Assembly (NCBI GenBank): GCA_963745175.1
Contig: CAVUWK010000003.1
Coordinates: 1 to 64,000 of the forward strand
Source: Bog-473 sp963745175
GTDB lineage: Bacteria > Actinomycetota > Acidimicrobiia > Acidimicrobiales > RAAP-2
Direction: 5' to 3'
DNA: 64,000 nt
A program made the translations under genes and the position numbers. Below, one piece after another: positions 44,087 through 53,077 of this stretch; position 1 is the first letter of the stretch, and every line of letters starts with the position of its first letter. The notes under the pieces were generated by a model. It was given only the letters and a program-made list of their open reading frames with translations, was not told where the DNA came from and ran no database searches.

Positions 44087-45652
44087 CTACACCGTCCGGC
44101 CCGCCCCACGACGTCCGAGGCGCTTGATCGTCAGCCCCATCAGCACGGCCCCCGCCCCGATGAGCACCTCGAGCAGGAGCGGCGCGCCCGTCGAGGCAAG
44201 CGGCGTGGCGCCAGAGGAGGTCGATGAGGCGCTGGCCGGTGCCGGGCTCGTCGCGGCCAGCGTCACCGGGACCGTGGTCGACGTGGAGGGAGACGAGCCA
44301 GAACCAGAAGCAGAACCAGAACCCGAGCCCGAGCCCGAGGGCGACGTGGACACCGTCGGCTCGGGGCACGCGGCATTCGCGCTGCCCCCGAGTGCCGCCT
44401 CGATGCCACACACGGTGACCGGCAACGTCACGCCCGTCCCGGGACTGCCCGGCGTGCCGATCGGGATACTGGTCGACCCGGCACCGGTGCATGTCCCGCT
44501 GGCGTTGCCGTCGAGAGCGGCGGTGACGGCGCAGATCGTCACGGGCACGTTGACCGGGACGGACCCCGTCGGAGTGGTGGCCAGGTGTGACGGCTCGCAG
44601 GAGTTGCTCGCCGAGCCCGCCACGGCGACGACGACGCTGCATGCGTTGACCGGGATGACGCCGTCAATCGGCGCGCTTTGGCTGACATCGTTGGTCGGCA
44701 GGTCGTTGACCAGTGGGAACCCTGCGTCCGGCATGCACATCCCGTTGGCCGAACCGTCGACCTCGACAATCACACCGCAGAGAGTGGCAGGGGCGAAGAC
44801 GTCGGCCAGCTGGCCCTGCTGGTTGACCGTACCGGGCTCTTGCGGGCAGTTCGCCGTGCTGTTGCCGTCGATTTCCGCTATCACGTCGCACACGGTGACG
44901 GGCACGTCGGCATCAACAACACCCGTCTGGGTCACCGGCCCGTTCGTGCCGGTCGTGTTGCAGTCGCTCGACGTGTTCCCGACGAGCCCCACGTTGACCG
45001 CGCAGATGCTCACTGGCACGTTGGCGTTGATGGCGCCGTTCTGATTCGTCGACGCCGGGGACTGCCCGCTGGTCAGCCCGAGCGCCGAGGCGGCCTGGCC
45101 GAGAAGCCCGATGGCATTGTCCTGCGCCGTGATCGGGACGCTGACGTTCCCGATGGCCCCCATCTGGTTCAGTCCGACGGACGTCGTCGAACAGCTGCTG
45201 CCGGCGTCGGCCAACAAGCCGACCGAGAGTGAGCAGGCGTTGACCGGCGCGTTCAGGTTGACCAGCGGCGATGACTGCACCGTGGTGTTGGTCCCGCTGG
45301 TCGAGTCCTGTCCCGGAAGGAGCGTGCTGCCGATCTCGTTCGCCAGCGCCGTGATCGGGATGGAAATGGAGACCGGCAAGGACGTCAACGGCGCCAGCGG
45401 ATCCGCGGCCGGCGCCGCGGCCGGCGTGCTTGCCGCTGGCGTCGCGGTCGGCGCCGGCGTGGCGGTCGGCGCCGCCGTCCCGGTGGCCTGCGCGACCGCC
45501 GCCGCGGTCGCGTTCTGCACGTCTTGCACCGTCGTCTGCACGCTGTTCGCTGACGACGAGGCGCCCGCGGGCGTCACGCCCGCAATGGCACCAGCCGCCA
45601 GGACAAGCCCGCACATCACGCCCGCCAGGGCCGTCAATCGATTCCGCCTCAA
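44087..45652 (-). CDS. Multi-repeat chaplin-like surface protein with LAXTG sorting signal
   Basis: A 521-residue secreted protein. The start is TTG 45652, which has AAAGGAG at good spacing; upstream in-frame codons lack one. A signal peptide covers residues 1-31 (TALAGVMCGLVLAAGAIAG). After an Ala/Thr/Pro linker come seven repeats with two Cys exactly 14 residues apart: C140/154, 217/231, 255/269, 292/306, 338/352, 374/388 and 415/429. Examples are VPVTVCDVIAEIDGNSTANC and VPVTICAVTAALDGNASGTC. This is the chaplin (ChpA-C/DUF320) pattern. Two Cys-free copies are near 93 and 170. A Ser/Gly linker leads to LASTG (485-489), a hydrophobic helix and KRLGRRGAGR, a sortase signal of the LAXTG type used by class E sortases. 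It is probably wall-anchored and may make the surface hydrophobic. Confidence 0.85.
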   Translation of the reverse strand: MRRNRLTALAGVMCGLVLAAGAIAGVTPAGASSSANSVQTTVQDVQNATAAAVAQATGTAAPTATPAPTATPAASTPAAAPAADPLAPLTSLPVSISIPITALANEIGSTLLPGQDSTSGTNTTVQSSPLVNLNAPVNACSLSVGLLADAGSSCSTTSVGLNQMGAIGNVSVPITAQDNAIGLLGQAASALGLTSGQSPASTNQNGAINANVPVSICAVNVGLVGNTSSDCNTTGTNGPVTQTGVVDADVPVTVCDVIAEIDGNSTANCPQEPGTVNQQGQLADVFAPATLCGVIVEVDGSANGMCMPDAGFPLVNDLPTNDVSQSAPIDGVIPVNACSVVVAVAGSASNSCEPSHLATTPTGSVPVNVPVTICAVTAALDGNASGTCTGAGSTSIPIGTPGSPGTGVTLPVTVCGIEAALGGSANAACPEPTVSTSPSGSGSGSGSASGSGSSPSTSTTVPVTLAATSPAPASASSTSSGATPLASTGAPLLLEVLIGAGAVLMGLTIKRLGRRGAGRTV

Positions 45653-45902
45653 GGTCTTGCTCCTTTTGTGTTGGAAACACACCCGCTCTGAGCCGCTGCA
45701 TCGCTCATACCCGGCGAAACGGAAAACCTCGCCCACCCATGTGTCTCCAGTAATTAATTGTGATTGCACAGGCTCTGCAAAGACACCAGATGGTGCGCGC
45801 CGGAGCCCGAGCGCAGTGGATATCGGCTGGGACACCCGTGGCTTTGGTGGAACCGAACAGCCGCGGCGCGCCTGGCGCACGAACCGCTTTGTTGTGATTC
45901 AG

Positions 45903-47039
45903 CTACCCCCGTGAACGGCGGAAGTACCGGCTCAGCGTCTCTTCTTGTTGCTGGTAGGAGGACCCGATGCCGCTCCCGTATAGCGCAGTGGGCTCTTCGA
46001 GCATGCGCTCGAAGGTCAGCTTGCACACGGCTTGGCCGTTCTCGACCATGAACGGCACGTCGTGTGCGCGCACCTCGAGCGCCGCGCGCGAACCACGGAA
46101 GCCCCCAGAAGGATCGAACCCGAAACCCGGGTCGAAGAAGCCGGCGTAGTGGGTGCGCAGCTCTCCGCTGGTGGGGTCGTACGCTGTCATCTCGGCCGCC
46201 AGGTTGGGCGGGATGCTCACCGCCTCGTTCGACATGAGGAGGTAGAAGCGCTTGGGGGACAGCACCAGGCGATCCCCGTCCTCCCGGAAAACGGGGTCCC
46301 AGAACGGCATCGGGTCGACTTCTCCGCTCGACGTCAGGTCGAGCAACGGCGCGCTGTCGCGGGTGCTGTGCCCGACCTGCCCGCGCTCGTCGCCCCGCAG
46401 ATCGAGGCCAAGGAAGAGGCCGTTCGAGAGGACGAGGTCCTCGACCGGGACCGGTGCGCCTGCCTTGTAGAGGATCGGCTCCTCCAGGTGTGTCAGCCGG
46501 ACCTCGTCATCGCTGAGCCACGGACGGCCGATGGACAGCCGCAGCTGGTTCAGGGTCAGGTCCTCCCGGACACGGACGGCGAACGAGAGCGGCACGACCT
46601 CCAGGTAGAGAGGGCCCCGATAGCCCGGCGCCACCTCGTCGAACCGGTCGCTGTTGTCGGTGATGACTCTGGTGAAGACATCAATGCGGCCGGTGGAGCT
46701 CTTGGGGTTGGCCTTGCCGCGCAACCCGGCCGGGAGGTCCAACCGCTCTTTCAGCTCAATGAGGTACGGACACCGCGCCTCGAGCATGGCGCCATCCCCA
46801 CGGAGATCGATCTCGTCGAGGATGTAGTCCTTGAGCTTGCGCTCGACCGAATCGGTCCCCGGCAGGAAGCTGCAGCGGATGCGCAGGGCGCGTTCTCCGA
46901 GGCGCAGGTCGAGGCTGGCGGGCTGCACGTTGGCCTCCGGGATGTTGAACCGCCCGGCATCGATGTAGCCGGCCCGGATGGCCCGCTCCAGGAGCTGCCC
47001 CGGAAGGACCCCCTCGGACGACGGCTGGAGATTCAGCAC
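45903..47039 (-). CDS. dcd: dCTP deaminase, long (bidomain) form
   Basis: A 378-residue protein matching the double-length 2'-deoxycytidine 5'-triphosphate deaminases (DCD_N type). Two beta-barrel halves are visible: an N-terminal one with NVQPASLDLRLGERALRI and ANPKSSTGRIDVFTRVITD, and a C-terminal one with VSIPPNLAAEMTAYDPTSGE, HYAGFFDPGFGFDP and CKLTFERM. The S-S-x-x-R and H-x-A-G-F-x-D/E motifs are the active-site signatures. It turns dCTP to dUTP for dTTP synthesis. The GTG 47039 start lacks a clear ribosome-binding site. Upstream lies an inverted pair of DnaA-box-like sites. Confidence 0.92.
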   Translation of the reverse strand: MLNLQPSSEGVLPGQLLERAIRAGYIDAGRFNIPEANVQPASLDLRLGERALRIRCSFLPGTDSVERKLKDYILDEIDLRGDGAMLEARCPYLIELKERLDLPAGLRGKANPKSSTGRIDVFTRVITDNSDRFDEVAPGYRGPLYLEVVPLSFAVRVREDLTLNQLRLSIGRPWLSDDEVRLTHLEEPILYKAGAPVPVEDLVLSNGLFLGLDLRGDERGQVGHSTRDSAPLLDLTSSGEVDPMPFWDPVFREDGDRLVLSPKRFYLLMSNEAVSIPPNLAAEMTAYDPTSGELRTHYAGFFDPGFGFDPSGGFRGSRAALEVRAHDVPFMVENGQAVCKLTFERMLEEPTALYGSGIGSSYQQQEETLSRYFRRSRG

Positions 47040-47372
47040 CAGGGAGGCCCCAAGGGGTCACATCGTCGGGCGGCAGGCACGAACAGAGCAAAGCACGTGG
47101 CGTCACGACGCGAAAGGACAGAGGTGGGGACGACTCGGGCACAGGCTGTGGATGACTTGGGGAAGACTTGACGCACACCGGGGTTCCCCAGGAAGGAAAT
47201 GGTCATCCACAAGGGGGTTGCCAGAACCGGACGGGCCACGTCGTGCCTGCTTACGAGGGATTGTGCCTCCTCAGCCGTTTCTGACCCCATGACCTCCACT
47301 TTCGTGTTAAATGGAGGCCGTACGAGGGTCGGCTCGCGGAGCCCCACATCGTGGAGAGGGGAGTGAGACCCG
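47040..47372. other. Intergenic stretch between divergent genes
   Basis: About 330 bp between dcd (minus) and the 47373 gene (plus), so it holds both promoters. It carries the inverted DnaA-box-like sites listed separately. I see no gene or RNA. Confidence 0.5.
47147..47211. promoter_or_regulatory. Inverted pair of DnaA-box-like nonamers upstream of dcd
   Basis: TGTGGATGA at 47147-47155 and TCATCCACA at 47203-47211 are exact reverse complements; each matches the DnaA-box consensus (TGTGGATAA / TTATCCACA) in 8 of 9 positions. They lie about 110-170 bp upstream of the dcd start. Control of dNTP supply by DnaA is an inference. Confidence 0.45.
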
Positions 47373-47978
47373 GTGCCGTCAGTTCATGCGCACGCGCAGG
47401 GTGGACACGGCCCCCATACTTGGGGGCTCTCGCTGCCGGACCGCCCGATCCTCCTGGTCGACATCGACCGGCTGCTCGAGACGTCGGCCGACGTCGAGCT
47501 TCTGGGCCGCGGTGGACCCATCACGACCTGGCGGGATGCTCTGACGTCCATCTTGGAGTTGCTGACGTACGCCCGGGCGATCCTCGCCGGCGACGTGGCC
47601 ATCCTGCGGCACCGCATCACCGGCGAGGCGGTCGCCGACGAGAGCGTGGTCGATTACCTCCCGCGCGTCCTGGCCTCTCCGGAAGCGTTCACCGAGGCCG
47701 CCGACCGGGCCGGCGACGAGTGGGACGAGTGGGATATGGCGTTCGATCTGGCCGTCTTCGACCGGGCGGACCAGTTGCTCTCGGCCCACCACGAGATGGC
47801 CGCTGTCGATCTGGCCTCACCCGCTGACGTTGCCCGCGTCCTCGCCCTGGTGGAGGAGCAGCTCGGCAGCCTCACGTCTCGACAGCAAGCCGTGGAGGTC
47901 CGCCTCCGGCAGATCCGGGTGGCCATGATCCGCCAGTACCAGGAGGACGCTCCTTCGGCCCGGGAACAACCGGCCTGA
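47373..47978 (+). CDS. Hypothetical protein, 201 residues
   Basis: A soluble acidic protein from GTG 47373, with GAGAGGGGAG ending 6 nt upstream. Segments RPILLVDIDRLLETSADVEL, AFDLAVFDRADQLLSAHHEM and ARVLALVEEQLGSLTSRQQA predict mostly alpha helix with heptad-like spacing at the C-terminus. No catalytic motif is seen. I do not recognise the family. It lies between dcd and an amidohydrolase. Confidence 0.65.
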   Translation: MPSVHAHAQGGHGPHTWGLSLPDRPILLVDIDRLLETSADVELLGRGGPITTWRDALTSILELLTYARAILAGDVAILRHRITGEAVADESVVDYLPRVLASPEAFTEAADRAGDEWDEWDMAFDLAVFDRADQLLSAHHEMAAVDLASPADVARVLALVEEQLGSLTSRQQAVEVRLRQIRVAMIRQYQEDAPSAREQPA

Positions 47979-48078
47979 GCGTCCCCACGGGCCACGGCCG
48001 CGTGCCCCTGTAAGCTGACGGGTCGTCAGATTGCGGCGCCCGGCGCCTGCCGTGCTGCGCCCGCCCCGCGGAGGTTCC

Positions 48079-49806
48079 ATGTTCGACTACGTCATCCGAT
48101 CCGGCACGGTCATCGACGGGTCCGGGGAGCCCGGGCGCCTGGCCGACGTCGGGATCCGGGACGGCAGGATCGTCGCCCTGGGCCAGATCGACGAAGCGGC
48201 GACGACGGAGTTCGACGCCGGAGGGCTCAGTGTCATGCCCGGTGTGGTCGACCCGCACACGCACTACGACGCCCAGCTCTTCTGGGACCCGTTGGCCTCC
48301 CCTTCCAACGTCCACGGGGTGACCACCGTCATCGGGGGCAACTGCGGCTTCACCCTCGCTCCCATCAACGCCGACGACGCGGACTACATCCGTCAGATGA
48401 TGGCCAAGGTCGAGGGGATGCCCCTCGCCGCGCTGGAGAACGGAGTGCCCTGGAATTGGTCGACCTTCGGAGAGTACCTCGACACCCTGGACGGCCGGCT
48501 CGGGGTCAACGCCGGCTTCCTGGTGGGGCACTGCGCCCTGCGGCGCAAGGTCATGGGCGCCGACCGTGGCGAAGAGGTGGCGTCCGACGACGAGATCGCT
48601 GCCATGCGAGCGTTGCTCGCCGAGTCCCTCGAGGCCGGAGGGTTGGGCTTCTCGTCCTCTCAGTCCCGCACCCACTCGGACGGCGACGGTCGTCCGATCA
48701 CCTCACGCTACGCCGATCGCCGCGAGATGCTCGCCTTCTGCGAGGAGGTGGCGGCCCACGAGGGGACCACGCTCGAGTACATCACCAACGGATGCCTGGA
48801 CTCGTTCACGCCCGAAGAAGTCGACCTCATGACCACCATGAGCGTCACCGCCCGCCGGCCCCTCAATTGGAACGTCCTGACGGTTGACGCCCGTTCCGCC
48901 GACCGGATCGAACATCAGCTGTCCGCTTCGTCGGCCGCGGCCGCCGCGGGCGGGCAAATCGTCGCCCTCACCATGCCGACGCTCGTCCCGATGAACATGA
49001 GCTTCCGCACGCACTGTGCGCTCTTCCTCATTCCGGGGTGGGGCGACGTCATGGGACTGCCCGAGGCGGAGCGGATGCGCCAGTTGGCCGACCCCGCCGT
49101 CCGCACCCTGCTCGACGAGCGGGCCCACAGCAAGGAGGCGGGGGTCTTCCGCGGGCTCGCCCGCTGGGGCACCTACGTAATCGGGGACACCTACGCGCCG
49201 GCCAATGAGGGCTGCGCATTCCGCACCGTGGCCGACATCGCCGCCGAGCGGGGCACGGCTCCCTTCGACACCCTCCTCGACATCGTGCTGGCCGACGACC
49301 TGCGCACCGTCCTGTGGCCCAACACCGACGACGGGGAAGAGGCCACCTGGGGGATGCGTGCGGAGATCTGGAGCGATCCGCGCGCCATGGTCGGGGGGTC
49401 CGATGCCGGTGCGCATCTCGATCGCATGTGCGGCTCGAGCTATCCGACCGCCTTTCTCGGCGACTGCCTGCGCGGCCGCAAGTTGGTTCCGGTGGAGAAG
49501 GCCGTGCACATGTTGACGGCGCAGCCCGCCCAGTTGTTCGGTCTGCGCGACCGCGGCCTGATCCGCGAGGGCTACGTCGCCGACCTTTTCGTCTTCGACC
49601 CCGAGACGGTCGCCTCCGAGCCGGCTCGGCTCGTGCACGACCTGCCCGGCGATACCCCACGGCTCTACGCCGGCTCGCACGGGGTCGTGCGCGTCCTGGT
49701 CAACGGGGTCGAGACCATTCGGAACGGCGAACCGACCGGCGCGTTGCCGGGGACGTTGCTGCGGTCCGGCCGCGACACGGCGTCGGTGATCCCGGCCCCG
49801 GCCTGA
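48079..49806 (+). CDS. D-aminoacylase/N-acyl-D-amino-acid deacylase family amidohydrolase
   Basis: A 575-residue metal-dependent amidohydrolase. ATG 48079 follows GGAGG. The metal motif is VVDPHTHYDAQLFWDP, and the inner loop is VIGGNCGFTLAPI, both typical of amidohydrolase family 3. GLGFSSSQSRTHSDGDGRPI and the late Asp in MVGGSDAGAHLDRM complete the site. The C-terminal beta domain has REGYVADLFVFDPETV. It removes the acyl group from N-acyl-D-amino acids or a related amide. The downstream lepB start is 38 bp away. Confidence 0.93.
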   Translation: MFDYVIRSGTVIDGSGEPGRLADVGIRDGRIVALGQIDEAATTEFDAGGLSVMPGVVDPHTHYDAQLFWDPLASPSNVHGVTTVIGGNCGFTLAPINADDADYIRQMMAKVEGMPLAALENGVPWNWSTFGEYLDTLDGRLGVNAGFLVGHCALRRKVMGADRGEEVASDDEIAAMRALLAESLEAGGLGFSSSQSRTHSDGDGRPITSRYADRREMLAFCEEVAAHEGTTLEYITNGCLDSFTPEEVDLMTTMSVTARRPLNWNVLTVDARSADRIEHQLSASSAAAAAGGQIVALTMPTLVPMNMSFRTHCALFLIPGWGDVMGLPEAERMRQLADPAVRTLLDERAHSKEAGVFRGLARWGTYVIGDTYAPANEGCAFRTVADIAAERGTAPFDTLLDIVLADDLRTVLWPNTDDGEEATWGMRAEIWSDPRAMVGGSDAGAHLDRMCGSSYPTAFLGDCLRGRKLVPVEKAVHMLTAQPAQLFGLRDRGLIREGYVADLFVFDPETVASEPARLVHDLPGDTPRLYAGSHGVVRVLVNGVETIRNGEPTGALPGTLLRSGRDTASVIPAPA

Positions 49807-49843
49807 GCCCCGACACCCCGCGCCGCCGTCTAACCTGCGTCCG

Positions 49844-50506
49844 GTGACGCCCGAAGACAACGAGCCGGTGGTCGCTGTCGACGAGCCACCTCTGGGCGGG
49901 CTCCCCGGGGTCGATTCCGCCCCCCCGGCTCCCCCGGCGAACACCCACCCGACGCGTTGGATCAAAGAGGCGGTCATCGTCGTGGTGGTCGCCGTCCTGG
50001 TGGCCATCCTGCTGCGGACGTTCGTCGTGCAGACCTTCTTCATTCCTTCGGGATCGATGGAGCCGACGCTGCAGGTCGGCGACCGCATCCTGGTCAACAA
50101 GCTGAGCTACCACCTCCACAGCGTCGACCGGGGCGACATCGTGGTCTTCTCCCGGCCACCGACCGAGAACTGCGGCGGGCCTGAGGTGAACGACCTCGTC
50201 AAGAGAGTGATCGGGCTCCCGGGGGACGTCGTCTCCCTCTCCGGTGGGTACGTCTACATCGACGGGAAGCGCCTCAACGAGAGCTGGCTCCCGACTTCTG
50301 AGCAGGGGATCACCGTGGCGGGACCACCCGGGAACAGTTCGAACCTGGCCCACCCGTACCGGGTGCCGGCCAACAATTACTTCGTCATGGGCGACAACCG
50401 GACCGACTCGTGTGACAGCCGGTACTGGGGACCCATCAACCGGTCGCTGATCGTCGGCAAGGTCGAAGTCCGCGTCTGGCCGTTCACATCCCTGCGTATC
50501 TTCTAG
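49844..50506 (+). CDS. lepB: Type I signal peptidase
   Basis: A 220-residue membrane peptidase that cleaves signal peptides of exported proteins. The start is GTG 49844. A Pro-rich cytoplasmic tail (1-38) is followed by one helix (about 42-60, VIVVVVAVLVAILLRTFV). The catalytic Ser71 is in FIPSGSMEPTL and Lys120 in DLVKRVIGLPGD; box E is NYFVMGDNRTDSCDSRYWG. It is convergent with gyrA; an AGACGC/GCGTCT dyad overlaps the stop codon. Its products probably include the GH16 enzyme and the chaplin-like protein. Confidence 0.96.
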   Translation: MTPEDNEPVVAVDEPPLGGLPGVDSAPPAPPANTHPTRWIKEAVIVVVVAVLVAILLRTFVVQTFFIPSGSMEPTLQVGDRILVNKLSYHLHSVDRGDIVVFSRPPTENCGGPEVNDLVKRVIGLPGDVVSLSGGYVYIDGKRLNESWLPTSEQGITVAGPPGNSSNLAHPYRVPANNYFVMGDNRTDSCDSRYWGPINRSLIVGKVEVRVWPFTSLRIF

Positions 50507-50536
50507 ACGCGGGCGTCTCCACCCGGGTCGGCGGGT

Positions 50537-53051
50537 TCAGCCTTCTTCGGTCTCCGCACTGACGCGTGCCACCGCCGCGACGCTCTGCCCTTCGTCGAGG
50601 TTCATGACGCGGACCCCGGTGGCGTCCCGCCCCTGCGAGGCGATCTCGCGGGCCTGGGTGCGGATGACCACCCCACCGGAAGAGACGAGCAGGATCTCCT
50701 CGTCCAGCGCGACCATGAAGGCGGCGACCACGGTGCCCCGCGTGCCGGTCAACCGGATCCCGCGCACGCCCTGGCCGCCGCGGGCCTGGCGGTTGAAGCG
50801 TTCCAGCTTCGTGCGCTTGCCGTAGCCGGCATCGGTCACGATCAGGATGTCGGTGTCGTCCGCGGCCACGTCCAGGGACACGACTGCATCGCCGGCGCGC
50901 AGGCGGATGCCCCGCACGCCGGCGGCGTCGCGGCCCATCGCCCGCACGTCCTCCTCGTTGAAGCGAATGGTCATACCGTTGCGCGTGACCTCGAAGAGGT
51001 CGTCGTCGCCCGACGTCGCCACCACCCGAACCAGTTCGTCACCGTCGCGCAGATTGATGGCGATGAAGCCCTCGCGGCGTGACTTGTCGTACTCGCTGAG
51101 TGCCGTCTTCTTCACCTGACCGAGCGCGGTGGCGAACACGAGGAACTGATCCGGCGCGAACTCCCGCGTTCGCGATGATGGCCGTGATCGACTCGTTCGG
51201 TGCCAGGGGCACCAGGTTGATCGCCGCCGTTCCTCGAGCCGTCCGGTCCTTCATCGGGATCTCGTGCCCGCGCAGCCGGTAGACCTTGCCCTGGTTGGAG
51301 AAGAGCAACAGGTAGGCATGGGCGGAGGTGTGCACCACCTGGCTGACCAGGTCTTCCTCCTTCAAGCGGGCCCCCTGCACACCCCGTCCGCCCCGGCCCT
51401 GGGTCCGGAAGGCCGCCGCGGCCACGGACTTGATGTAACCGGCCCGGGTCATCGTCACGACGATCTCCTCGTCGGAGATGAGGTCCTCGACGCCCATCTC
51501 GCCCGGGTCGTGTGTGATCACGCTCCGGCGCGGGTTGCTGTGCTTGTCGCGGATCGCCGTCATCTCGGTCTCGATGACCCCGCGCAGCTTGCTGTCGTCC
51601 GACAGGATCGCTTCCAGCTCGGCGATGGTGGCGCGCAACTCCTCCATCTCCGCCTCCAGCTCGGAGCGGCCCAGGCGGGTCAGGCGGCCCAGCGTCATGT
51701 CGAGGATGTGGGTCGCCTGCACCTCGGTGAACGAGAAGGGCTCCGCCATCAGCGCGGTGCGGGCCTCGGGCCGGTCGGCGGACCCCCGGATGGTCGCAAT
51801 GACCTGATCGAGCATGTCGATGGCCCGCAAGAGCCCCTCGACGATGTGGGCCCGGTTGCGCGCCTTCTCCAGGCGGAAGGCCGAACGGCGCTGGATGACT
51901 TCGACCTGGTGGTCGATGTAGTGGGAGAGTGCCTGGGCCAGGTTCAACGTGCGGGGCACGCCGTCGACCAGCGCCAGCATGTTGACGCCGAAGCTGGTCT
52001 GCAGCGGTGTCTGCTTGTAGAGGTTGTTCAACACCACGTTGGCGTTGGCGTCCCGCTTCAACTCGATGATCAACCTCGGCTGCTGGTTGGCCGACGCATT
52101 CCGCATCCCGCTGATGCCGTCCAGATCGCCGGCCCGCACCAACTCGGTGATCTTCTGCTCGATCACCTCGACGGAGGTCTGGTACGGCAGCTCGGTCACG
52201 ATGATGGTGTCGCCGTTGCGCCCTTCTTCGATTTCGGCGACGGCGCGCATCTTGATGGAGCCCCGGCCGGTCCGGTAGGCGTCGAGAATTCCCTGCCGGC
52301 CGAGGATCTGCGCGCCCGTCGGGAAGTCGGGGCCTTTGACGAACTCCATGAGCTCGTCGGGCGTGGCCTCGGGGTGGTGCAGCACGTGGATGGCCGCGTC
52401 GATGACCTCACCCATGTTGTGCGGCGGGACGTTGGTCGCCATGCCCACGGCGATGCCCTGCGAGCCGTTGACCAGAAGGTTGGGGAAGCGGCCCGGCAGC
52501 ACCACGGGCTCTTGTGACGAACCGTCGTAGTTGGCCACCATGTCGACGGTCTCTTCGTCGATGTCGGCCATCAGCTCTAGAGCGAGCGGGGCCAGCCTGC
52601 ACTCGGTGTAGCGCATGGCCGCCGCACCGTCGTCGGGGCCCCGGCCGCCGAAGCTGCCGTGTCCGTCGATCAGGGGGTGGCGGAGCGAGAACTCCTGGAC
52701 CATGCGGGCCAGCGCCTCGTAGATCGCCGAATCACCGTGCGGGTGGTACGTCCCCATGACCTCGCCCACGACCTTGGCGCACTTGCTGTGGGGTCGGTCG
52801 GGACGTTGCCCGTTGTCGAACATGGAGTAGAGGATCCGGCGGTGCACCGGCTTGAGCCCGTCGCGCACGTCGGGCAGGGCGCGGGCGACGATGACCGACA
52901 TGGAGTACTCGAGGAACGAGCGCTCCATCTCCTCTTGGATCTCGATGGGCTCGATGGACCCACTGACGGGCTCGTCACTTTCCGGCGGGGCGTCACTCCC
53001 TCCGCCCGAACCCGCTCCCCCGCGGCCCGAGCCCCGTGTCGACTGTGGCAT
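50537..53051 (-). CDS. gyrA: DNA gyrase subunit A (one frameshift)
   Basis: The breakage-reunion subunit of gyrase, about 838 residues. The start is ATG 53051, with a Gly/Ser-rich lead of about 30 residues. The QRDR is TYHPHGDSAIYEALARM, with Ser at the quinolone position, and the active Tyr is in AAMRYTECRLA. The GyrA-box region QGRGGRGVQGA starts the beta-pinwheel. The frame breaks near 51167: before it reads TAIIANAGVRAG, after it LVFATALGQVKKTALSEYDK. Adding two bases (GCGGG to GCGCGGG) restores the expected ANAREFAPDQF. As gyrA is essential, this is most likely an assembly error. Confidence 0.95.
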
Positions 53052-53077
53052 GTGCTCCCTACTCCCGGTCCGGCCGC

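Noticed and set aside
50505..50518. Hairpin AGACGC-GG-GCGTCT as lepB/gyrA terminator
   Set aside because: The stem overlaps the stop codon, the loop is too small and there is no T-run on either strand, so it is not listed as a terminator.
51039..51180. Programmed frameshift in gyrA
   Set aside because: No slippery heptamer or stimulatory structure is visible, and many other genes here have similar single shifts.
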